A stretch of DNA of 21,482 nt from Limnoraphis robusta CS-951. GTDB lineage: Bacteria > Cyanobacteriota > Cyanobacteriia > Cyanobacteriales > Microcoleaceae. Of the stretch, positions 16,168-21,482 are shown in pieces. A program made the translations under genes and the position numbers. Position 1 is the stretch's first letter; each line of letters opens with the position of its first letter. Location: assembly GCF_000972705.2 (NCBI RefSeq), contig NZ_LATL02000187.1, forward strand, positions 1-21,482, written 5' to 3'. The notes beneath the pieces were generated by a model. The model searched no databases. It worked only from the letters and a program-made list of their open reading frames with translations, and was not told the DNA's origin.

Positions 16168-17232
16168 TTAGCCTTTGATAACAGGTGCAGACTCAACAGA
16201 AGCTAAGTCTAAGGGGAAGTTGTGAGCGTTGCGCTCGTGCATTACTTCCATACCCAGGTTAGCGCGGTTGATTACGTCTGCCCAAGTATTGATTACCCGT
16301 CCGCTAGAATCAATTACGGATTGGTTGAAGTTGAAACCGTTCAGGTTGAATGCCATGGTGGATACACCTAAAGCAGTAAACCAGATTCCGATTACCGGCC
16401 ATGCTCCTAAGAAGAAGTGCAGGGCGCGTGAGTTGTTGAAGCTAGCGTATTGGAAAATTAAACGACCGAAGTACCCGTGTGCTGCTACGATGTTGTAGGT
16501 TTCTTCTTCTTGACCGAACTTGTAACCGTAGTTTTGAGATTCGGTTTCAGTTGTTTCACGAACCAAAGAAGATGTTACCAAGCTTCCGTGCATTGCACTG
16601 AACAGTGAACCACCGAATACACCTGCTACACCCAACATATGGAAGGGGTGCATCAAGATGTTGTGTTCTGCTTGGAACACTAACATGAAGTTGAAGGTTC
16701 CACTGATTCCCAGGGGCATACCATCAGAGAAGCTTCCTTGTCCAATCGGGTAGATTAAGAATACTGCGGTTGCTGCTGCTACAGGTGCAGAGTAGGCAAC
16801 ACAGATCCAAGGACGCATTCCTAAGCGGTAGGATAATTCCCATTCACGACCCATGTAGCAGAATACACCGATCAGGAAGTGGAAGATTACCAACTGGTAA
16901 GGGCCACCGTTGTACAGCCACTCATCGAGAGAAGCTGCTTCCCAGATGGGGTAGAAGTGTAAACCGATGGCGTTGGATGAGGGAACAACTGCACCAGAGA
17001 TGATGTTGTTTCCGTACATTAAGGAACCGGCTACGGGTTCACGGATTCCGTCGATGTCAACCGGGGGTGCTGCTACGAAGGCGATGATGTAGCAGATGGT
17101 TGCAGTTAACAAGGTGGGGATCATCAACACGCCGAACCAGCCGATGTACAGGCGGTTGTTGGTGGATGTTACCCAGTTGCAGAACTGCGCCCAAACGTTG
17201 GCGCTTTCGCGTTGCTGTAAGGTTGTTGTCAT
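16168..17232 (-). CDS. psbA: photosystem II D1 protein
   Basis: The D1 reaction-centre subunit, which binds P680, pheophytin, QB and most of the Mn4CaO5 cluster in the thylakoid. It has 354 residues, counted from ATG 17232. TyrZ Tyr161, Asp170, Glu189, His190, His198, His215, Ser264, His272, His332, Glu333, His337, Asp342 and Ala344 are all in place. Glu130 (MGREWEL) is the residue of the high-light D1:2-type form; Gln is found in the low-light form. Residue 270 is Ala. The extension after Ala344, removed by the CtpA protease, is 10 residues ([10 protein letters not shown]), where about 16 is usual. A consensus-like promoter lies at 17287-17315, and the terminator is at 16113-16141. No clear ribosome binding site is seen. 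Confidence 0.98.
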   Translation of the reverse strand: MTTTLQQRESANVWAQFCNWVTSTNNRLYIGWFGVLMIPTLLTATICYIIAFVAAPPVDIDGIREPVAGSLMYGNNIISGAVVPSSNAIGLHFYPIWEAASLDEWLYNGGPYQLVIFHFLIGVFCYMGREWELSYRLGMRPWICVAYSAPVAAATAVFLIYPIGQGSFSDGMPLGISGTFNFMLVFQAEHNILMHPFHMLGVAGVFGGSLFSAMHGSLVTSSLVRETTETESQNYGYKFGQEEETYNIVAAHGYFGRLIFQYASFNNSRALHFFLGAWPVIGIWFTALGVSTMAFNLNGFNFNQSVIDSSGRVINTWADVINRANLGMEVMHERNAHNFPLDLASVESAPVIKG

Positions 17233-17286
17233 GTTAGGTATGATTGCTATGTATTTTTCGAGGTTCGTTTGGTATCTATGTCTACT

Positions 17287-17315
17287 ACATTAACGGCTTT
17301 ATTACGGTTTGTAAA
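17287..17315 (-). promoter_or_regulatory. psbA promoter
   Basis: On the minus strand TTTACA (17310-17315) and TAATGT (17287-17292) are 17 bases apart. Transcription would start about 47-50 bases before the psbA ATG, a leader length usual for this gene. The -10 match is partial. Confidence 0.5.
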
Positions 17316-17384
17316 GTCTTTTAACAACAGGGTTTCTGATAGCTTTGATAAGCTGGGCTAATCAATAACGGTCGTGATTCCCGA

Positions 17385-17432
17385 TGACAACGATTGTATT
17401 GACAACGTATACACAAAGCGTTAGGGTATAAA
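17385..17432 (+). promoter_or_regulatory. promoter and operator-like repeats of the TacAT pair
   Basis: TTGACA (17399-17404) is a perfect -35 box, with TAGGGT 17 bases and TATAAA 22 bases later; either could be the -10 region. The octamer TGACAACG is repeated at 17385-17392 and 17400-17407, 15 bases apart, overlapping the -35 box. This suits autoregulation by the DUF1778 antitoxin, by inference. Confidence 0.45.
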
Positions 17433-17467
17433 TAGGCTTTTGTGAGTCTCTCAATCTAATACCGATT

Positions 17468-17764
17468 ATGTCACCATCAGAATTTGAAACCCAAGCGGGT
17501 CAAACCCGTGACGTGACCATTAATATTCGAGCCAAACAGAATCAACGAGATTTAATTGATCATGCGGCTCAAATTAAGGGAAAAAGTCGCTCTGAGTTTA
17601 TGCTCGAAGCTGCTTATGAAAAAGCCCAAAACATTCTTTTAGATCAATGTTTTTTTGGTTTAAATGAAGTCAGATTTCAAGAATTTTTAGATCGGCTAGA
17701 TGAACCCCCAACCCTCAATCATCAATTGCAGCAATTGTTAACAACTAAGCCACTGTGGGATTAA
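17468..17764 (+). CDS. DUF1778 (TacA-type) antitoxin
   Basis: A 98-residue antitoxin. The N-terminal ribbon-helix-helix (about 14-50) has the DUF1778 pattern: a beta strand DVTINIRAKQNQRDLIDHAA followed by KSRSEFMLEAAYEKAQ. The C-terminal half (LDQCFFGLNEVRFQEFLDRLDEPP and after) is the toxin-neutralising tail. In this family the dimer binds its own promoter and blocks the acetyltransferase toxin. Its stop overlaps the start of the toxin gene by 10 bases, the expected two-gene layout. No ribosome binding site is obvious before the ATG. Confidence 0.88.
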   Translation: MSPSEFETQAGQTRDVTINIRAKQNQRDLIDHAAQIKGKSRSEFMLEAAYEKAQNILLDQCFFGLNEVRFQEFLDRLDEPPTLNHQLQQLLTTKPLWD

Positions 17765-18273
17765 ATTCAGAATCAAACCGAATTACCCCGCCAGAAAAAC
17801 TCAATTCATCTCATCAAATTGATAACTTTGATTCCGGCAATCATCAACTGAATGACTGGCTGAAAAAACGTGCTTTGAAGAATGAGTTAGAGGGAGGTTC
17901 ACGCACTTATGTTGTTTGCGTTGGCAATGTCGTCATTGGATATTATTGTCTTGCTAGTGGGGCGGTAGCACAAACCATCGCAACAGATCGAGTTCGCCGT
18001 AATATGCCTGATCCAATTCCCGTGATGGTGATTGGCAGACTCGCAGTTGATCGGCAATGGCAAGGGAAAGGGATCGGTCGGGGTTTACTCCGAGATGCAA
18101 TTCTTCGGACTTTACAAGCTGCTGAAATTGTCGGCATTCGGGCAATTCTTGTTCAAGCTATTTCTTTAGAAGCGAAACAGTTTTATGAGAATTGTGGATT
18201 TACGGTTTCACCCATTGAACCAATGATTCTGATGATAACCGTTAAAGATGCCATTTCTGCACTAGGTTTGTAA
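17755..18273 (+). CDS. GNAT toxin (TacT-type)
   Basis: A 172-residue acetyltransferase toxin. Family members acetylate aminoacyl-tRNA and so block translation. The N-terminal segment FDSGNHQLNDWLKKRALKN is typical of TacT proteins. The acetyl-CoA motif is QGKGIG (103-108) after RLAVDRQW, and the catalytic Tyr is Tyr144 (QFYENCGF). The frame is complete and no key residue is missing, so the toxin looks functional. The start is GTG 17755, inside the antitoxin's last codons; translation would be coupled. The family core begins at about residue 10 (ITPPE), so the N-terminus is plausible. Confidence 0.88.
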   Translation: MGLNSESNRITPPEKLNSSHQIDNFDSGNHQLNDWLKKRALKNELEGGSRTYVVCVGNVVIGYYCLASGAVAQTIATDRVRRNMPDPIPVMVIGRLAVDRQWQGKGIGRGLLRDAILRTLQAAEIVGIRAILVQAISLEAKQFYENCGFTVSPIEPMILMITVKDAISALGL

Positions 18274-18360
18274 ATTTTAATAAAGTATGACAAATCTAAA
18301 GAATCTAACGATTGAATACAATTTCAACTCTTACCTGAAATTTATTTATAATAAACGAAG

Positions 18361-18558
18361 ATGGGAATACAAATTTCAATTTCTGATTCTGTTCTACAAG
18401 CAATTCGTTTACCTGAACAGCGTATTGAACAGGAATGGCGAGCGGATGATACAGAAGAAGCGATTGAAGGAATTAAACAAGGATTAGAGGATTTTGAACA
18501 GGGACGGTTTCGAGATTTTGAGCAATTTGCTGAAGAACAATATAACAGATCGTTGTAA
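18361..18558 (+). CDS. chimeric antitoxin-like small protein
   Basis: A 65-residue protein that appears to join two antitoxin types. Residues 1-25 (ISISDSVLQAIRLPEQRIEQ) match, from memory, the N-terminus of cyanobacterial UPF0175 antitoxins. Residues 26-65 (TEEAIEGIKQGLEDFEQGR and the following acidic helix) look instead like the toxin-binding tail of another antitoxin class. The UPF0175 helix-turn-helix is missing. It is therefore either a fusion left by recombination or a small protein of its own family. Its stop is 2 bases before the DUF433 gene, so the two share a message. No toxin partner for it is visible. The ribosome binding site is weak. Confidence 0.6.
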   Translation: MGIQISISDSVLQAIRLPEQRIEQEWRADDTEEAIEGIKQGLEDFEQGRFRDFEQFAEEQYNRSL

Positions 18559-18560
18559 TT

Positions 18561-18908
18561 ATGCAGTTAGAAGATTATTTAGAATTTATTAATCCTAATG
18601 AAATTCGTCTCAAAGGTCATCGTATTGGCATTGAGGATATTATCAAATATTATTTGGATGGATACACCCCAGAACAAATTTTACAAGAGCTACCTACCCT
18701 CAACCTTGAAAAAATCTATGCTGTGATTACCTATTATTTACAAAATCGTTCGGCGATGGATGCTTATCTATTGCGGTTATGGAAACAGCGAGAACAACAT
18801 TATCAAGAGTTTATCACTCATCCTTCACCTTTAAGGCAACGTTTACAAGCGGTTAAGCAGCAACGAGAACAGGAGAAATTAAAACATGAAAGTTCGGTTT
18901 CTCCTTGA
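18561..18908 (+). CDS. DUF433 antitoxin
   Basis: A 115-residue protein with a DUF433 winged-helix domain. The pattern LKGHRIGIEDIIKYYLDGYT, PEQILQELPTLNLEKIYAVI and TYYLQN covers about 17-61, followed by a charged helical tail. DUF433 proteins are typically antitoxins of DUF5615 (PIN-like) toxins. Here the partner's start codon (18886) overlaps the end of this gene by 23 bases, but the toxin is cut short after about 22 codons. The antitoxin frame itself is intact, so it is now an orphan or acts on toxins encoded elsewhere. Confidence 0.8.
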   Translation: MQLEDYLEFINPNEIRLKGHRIGIEDIIKYYLDGYTPEQILQELPTLNLEKIYAVITYYLQNRSAMDAYLLRLWKQREQHYQEFITHPSPLRQRLQAVKQQREQEKLKHESSVSP

Positions 18909-18951
18909 TGAAAATTTGTCCCCAAAATTGAAGTTAGCGGTACAACGTTTT
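18886..18951 (+). pseudogene. truncated DUF5615 PIN-like toxin
   Basis: The first 22 codons (MKVRFLLDENLSPKLKLAVQ and two more) match the start of DUF5615 toxins, including the early catalytic-type acidic pair Asp-Glu in LLDEN. Family resemblance then stops abruptly. The frame runs on to 19131 only as the antisense of the secreted-protein gene at 18934-19293. The remaining two-thirds of the usual ~110-residue toxin, with its later acidic residues, is absent. A deletion or rearrangement at about 18950 is the likely cause. Confidence 0.75.
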
Positions 18952-19293
18952 AGATTGACGAGTTTGACTGTTAATTGCAATTGCACAGGCTGTAGATATA
19001 AGATTTCGTGTTGCTTGAGATTGAGGAGTATAGTGTGTCGAATCTCCTTCTACAACCCAATAGTTATGTCTACAGCTAATTGTTGCATCTATTCTTTCGC
19101 TATCCAGATAATATGTCGCAGTTATGAATAACCCAGTACCTGCTGGTGTGCCTCTTGAGACAGAATCAGTATCGAGAGTCAGGGTTTCTCCGGTGGAAGC
19201 TGTACCAAGAACTACCATTTCAGCTTGGGCAGGTTGCAAGACAAAAGGAGCTAGGAGAGCGATCGCTAAACCTATCAATCTAAATTTATTCAC
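18934..19293 (-). CDS. small secreted protein of unknown function
   Basis: A 119-residue protein with a clear signal peptide: a positively charged start, a hydrophobic core (LIGLAIALLAPFVL) and a cleavage site after QPAQA at residue 24. The mature part has probable beta strands (MVVLGTAS, LTLDTDSVSR, GLFITATYYLD) and two Cys (ISCRHNYW and STACAIAI) that could form a disulfide. The outline recalls surface-adhesin E-like domains, a weak guess. The start is GTG 19293 with AGAGGA 6-7 bases upstream; the longer open frame to 19428 is discarded. Its last ~5 residues are read through the toxin remnant, so the original C-terminus may be lost. Confidence 0.65.
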   Translation of the reverse strand: MNKFRLIGLAIALLAPFVLQPAQAEMVVLGTASTGETLTLDTDSVSRGTPAGTGLFITATYYLDSERIDATISCRHNYWVVEGDSTHYTPQSQATRNLISTACAIAINSQTRQSKTLYR

Positions 19294-19375
19294 GAATTTT
19301 CCTCTAAGTAATGTATATACGGTAGTGATACCTAAAAATGATATCAGGGTAGCTCTGACACCTGAAATAAGAGGA

Positions 19376-19414
19376 GGAGCCTCTATCATATATTCCCAGG
19401 CTCCTGCTTGGGAA
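19376..19414. repeat. cyanobacterial CCCAGG-type hairpin repeat
   Basis: TTCCCAGGC (19393-19401) and GCTTGGGAA (19406-19414) pair with one wobble around TCCT. GGAGCCT (19376-19382) can alternatively pair with AGGCTCC (19398-19404). Very similar intergenic repeats are common in filamentous cyanobacteria. It lies upstream of the secreted-protein gene. Confidence 0.55.
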
Positions 19415-19512
19415 CGAGGTGAAAACAAATATAAAATCTACACTTATAAAAAGAATAGTGTAGATTGATTGCTATTAAAAATTAAATAATTGATAAGTAA
19501 GAATTTATTCAA

Positions 19513-19740
19513 TTATTCATCCCAACATCTCTTGTGGCCATCAACGTATTTGCAAACCAACTTCCCGACAATCAAATGTTTCTTTATTTCATTCTTCTGT
19601 GAGTTATAAGTGTATGTATTGCTTACAGATACACTAGGTGTTAGATTCAAGGATGGACTTGCCAATACAGGTAAAACATTGCTTACAACAAGCAAAATGA
19701 TTAAAAGGGAAAAGGAAAAAATTGTTGCTAATTTTTTCAT
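19513..19740 (-). CDS. very small secreted protein of unknown function
   Basis: A 75-residue precursor. The signal peptide has Lys-Lys near the start, a long hydrophobic core (FSFSLLIILLVVSNVLPVL) and a likely cleavage after residue 27 (VLA). The mature ~48 residues are Ser/Thr/Asn-rich and end in a basic segment with two Cys (VCKYVDGHKRCWDE), which could form one disulfide loop. The start at ATG 19740 is set by GGAGAG, 8 bases upstream; the longer open frame to 19830 is discarded. I know no family for it. It shares its strand with the other secreted protein and is divergent from the STAND NTPase gene. Confidence 0.6.
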   Translation of the reverse strand: MKKLATIFSFSLLIILLVVSNVLPVLASPSLNLTPSVSVSNTYTYNSQKNEIKKHLIVGKLVCKYVDGHKRCWDE

Positions 19741-19883
19741 GACTTTTTCTCTCCAACTGGATTTCTGAAACAACTGACTTGTTTTATTATATAAGAGTAT
19801 TTTAGATGTAACAATCCTAATAAGTAACATTAAGTCAGTAGTTTTATAAAGTTTTTTATCAATTTATCGAGGATAGACTTGCC

Positions 19884-19921
19884 AAAGTACGGAAAAGTAC
19901 GATAAATTAAGATAACCTTAA
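19884..19921 (+). promoter_or_regulatory. operator-like repeats before the STAND gene
   Basis: AAAGTACG occurs twice exactly 10 bases apart (19884-19891 and 19894-19901). An inverted repeat TTAAG-ataac-CTTAA follows (about 19907-19921). They lie 25-65 bases before the ATG at 19948, where a repressor or the protein's own HTH could bind. No clear -35/-10 pair is seen. Confidence 0.4.
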
Positions 19922-19947
19922 GCCAGACTTCACCCCCAACTCAATCT

Positions 19948-21354
19948 ATGACTACTGAGGAACTCTTACATTGGGCGGATGACATTGTATTTACCAAAAC
20001 AGGAAAACACCTCGATTCTGTAGAAATGGCTATCTTAGAAGGAACTTGGCAAGGATTAAAATATGAAGAAATTGGGAAAAGTTGCTATCGGAGTAAGTCC
20101 CATGTTAAAAATATAGCTTCCGAATTATGGAAGACTCTATCGGATTTGTTAGGAGAAGATATCAATAAAATGAATGTTCGCTCTATTTTAGAAAGAAAAG
20201 CAGTATCTAATATTTACAATTACGGTGAATCTTTGGAGATAGTTAGTAGTTATATTAATAGCCCTATCAATATTTATGGAGAAAAGATGCGATATTCAGA
20301 AGATACTAGACAGCGATCGCAATCTCCCTCAGAAACTTCACCAACCCAAAATCAATCAACAATCATCAATTTAATAGACGCACCCGAATTAACTACCTTT
20401 TACGATCGCACCTCAGAATTAACTACCCTCAAACAATGGATATTAGAAGATCATACTCGCTTAATTACCATTTATGGATTAAGTGGAATTGGAAAAAGTG
20501 CGATCGCCCTTAAACTCATCCAAGAAATTCATAGCGAATTTGACTATATTATCTGGAAAAGCCTTAATAACCTTCCTACGCTTTCAAGACTACAAACCGA
20601 ACTTAAAGAATTTTTTTCTCAATCTCAACTCCAACCTTTATCTACAGTTATTGATTATTTTCGTAACTCTCGCTGTTTAGTAATTCTCGATGATATGCAG
20701 GATATTTTTAAAACAGGTGAATTAGCAGGTCAATATTTAGCAGAATATAAAGACTACGGAACATTTTTTAAACAAACTGTTAGAACTCCCCATCACAGTT
20801 GTATAATCCTAATCAGTTGGGAAAAACCCAGAGAAATTGCCACCTTAGAAGCTGAAAACCGACCGATTAAAACATTACACCTCAAAGGCTTAGGAGAAGA
20901 AGCGACAGAAATCCTGAGAGAAAAAGGATTAACTGATGAGCAACAATGGCTTGATTTAATCACTCGCTATCAAGGTCATCCCGTCTGGTTAAATCTAATC
21001 GCCTCAACCATATTGGAAGTATTTAATGGTAGGGTTTCCGAATTTTTAGAAGATAAAAATGATATATTTATAGGAGAGTTGTCCCCGAGTTTAGAAGTTA
21101 AGTTAGAACGATTATCACAGTTAGAAAAACAGGTTATTTCCTCATTGGCTGATCAACAGCAACCACTCAATATTTCTCAACAACTGACTGATGGGAAATT
21201 ATCTAAGACAGACTTGTTGCAAGCCATTCAATCTTTAGTGAGACGGGGATTAGTGGAAAAAATATCAGAGGGAGAGCGATCGCTATTTATCCTAAATTCT
21301 ATATTTCAACAATACATTAAATCTTTGTCAAACCCTAGACATGACAAAACATAA
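19948..21354 (+). CDS. STAND (NB-ARC-like) NTPase with N-terminal HTH, no sensor repeats
   Basis: A 468-residue signal-transduction ATPase. Residues 1-85 form the helix-turn-helix domain seen at the N-terminus of cyanobacterial vMAP and STAND proteins (LEGTWQGLKYEEIGKSCYRS). A Ser/Gln-rich linker follows. The NTPase spans about 145-380: FYDRTSEL, P-loop GLSGIGKS (177-184), Walker B CLVILDDMQ (243-251) and the GHPVWLNLIA helix (343-352), equivalent to GLPLAL. The segment LISWEKP (288-294) has Trp291 where Arg is usual (TSREKP). A winged helix ends the protein (about 385-460). The C-terminal WD40 or TPR sensor typical of such proteins is absent, and none is encoded downstream in the window. A defence or regulatory role is inference only. 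Confidence 0.85.
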   Translation: MTTEELLHWADDIVFTKTGKHLDSVEMAILEGTWQGLKYEEIGKSCYRSKSHVKNIASELWKTLSDLLGEDINKMNVRSILERKAVSNIYNYGESLEIVSSYINSPINIYGEKMRYSEDTRQRSQSPSETSPTQNQSTIINLIDAPELTTFYDRTSELTTLKQWILEDHTRLITIYGLSGIGKSAIALKLIQEIHSEFDYIIWKSLNNLPTLSRLQTELKEFFSQSQLQPLSTVIDYFRNSRCLVILDDMQDIFKTGELAGQYLAEYKDYGTFFKQTVRTPHHSCIILISWEKPREIATLEAENRPIKTLHLKGLGEEATEILREKGLTDEQQWLDLITRYQGHPVWLNLIASTILEVFNGRVSEFLEDKNDIFIGELSPSLEVKLERLSQLEKQVISSLADQQQPLNISQQLTDGKLSKTDLLQAIQSLVRRGLVEKISEGERSLFILNSIFQQYIKSLSNPRHDKT

Positions 21355-21453
21355 TTAAACGTTTAGTGACCAATAGAGAACTCTTTTGATTGTAGCTCAT
21401 CATCCGTCGATATTTAGCAATCAACAGTAATAACCTAGCTCAGAGCCATACAT

Positions 21454-21482
21454 AAACAACTAAAAACGCCCCCCTGATGGAG
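21454..21482 (-). terminator. second psbA-type terminator, cut by the window edge
   Basis: The final 29 bases match 16107-16135 at 27 positions. The two differences (GA for AG) fall at the loop. The orientation is the same, so it would end a minus-strand transcript coming from beyond the right edge. The other stem arm is cut off by the window end. The ~100 bases between it and the STAND stop show nothing else. Confidence 0.7.

Noticed and set aside
18287..18487. A 66-residue plus-strand open frame
   Set aside because: It overlaps the antitoxin-like gene at 18361 in another frame and is AT-rich and aromatic-rich with no family pattern. The frame at 18361 carries recognisable antitoxin sequence.
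19124..19468. A 114-residue plus-strand open frame
   Set aside because: It is antisense to the secreted-protein gene, whose signal peptide and ribosome binding site mark the real coding strand.
19884..19901. Paired AAAGTACG as a cyanobacterial LexA box
   Set aside because: The two GTAC units are direct repeats 10 bases apart. The known box needs two half-sites with a three-base spacer, so the spacing does not fit.

Overview
The window is cyanobacterial chromosome. The evidence is the photosystem II genes psbA, psbN and psbH, a tatA of the thylakoid type, a pth followed by a small DUF3146-like gene, and twelve copies (counted by eye) of the octamer GCGATCGC (HIP1), against well under one expected at this base composition. 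The toxin-antitoxin remnants, STAND NTPase and IS1341-type tnpB would suit a filamentous, Oscillatoriales-like genome, but the genus cannot be fixed from the sequence.

Layout. 1-220: C/G-rich intergenic hairpins. 221-2722 (-): dynamin-like large GTPase. 2723-3177: intergenic stretch with a nested inverted repeat. 3178-3384 (+): small unknown protein. 3418-7212 (-): a two-gene signalling unit, a hybrid histidine kinase (PAS-GAF-HisKA-HATPase-REC) and downstream a receiver-adenylate cyclase, plausibly a phosphorelay to cAMP. 7652-8254 (+): iron superoxide dismutase sodB, with a structured leader and a strong terminator. 8380-8975: two small unknown genes. 9181-10407 (+): an unusual protein with an alpha-helical front and three ChW-like repeats whose usual Trp is Asp. 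About 10519-11843: a tnpB-only IS200/IS605-family element with intact RuvC residues. 11953-13969 (-): aroC (chorismate synthase) and a metallo-beta-lactamase-fold hydrolase four bases downstream of it. 14203-16068: psbN (-), psbH, tatA, pth and a DUF3146-like gene (+), a housekeeping and photosynthesis block. 16168-17232 (-): psbA, encoding D1 with Glu130 and a short C-terminal extension.

17385-21354 is the accessory part. It holds a DUF1778/GNAT (TacAT-type) toxin-antitoxin pair, a chimeric 65-residue antitoxin-like gene, a DUF433 antitoxin with a truncated DUF5615 toxin, two small secreted proteins on the minus strand, and a compact STAND (NB-ARC-like) NTPase with an N-terminal HTH and no sensor repeats. 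The final 29 bases of the window are nearly identical to the psbA terminator and have the same orientation. I infer that a second psbA copy, or a copied psbA 3' end, lies just beyond the right edge, so the accessory region sits between two psbA-type 3' ends.

No rRNA, tRNA or CRISPR array was seen. The observations that most deserve follow-up are the psbA-terminator flanks, the shared breakpoint at about 18950, the Trp-to-Asp ChW repeats, the three-way-junction RNA candidate between psbH and tatA, and the sensor-less STAND protein.
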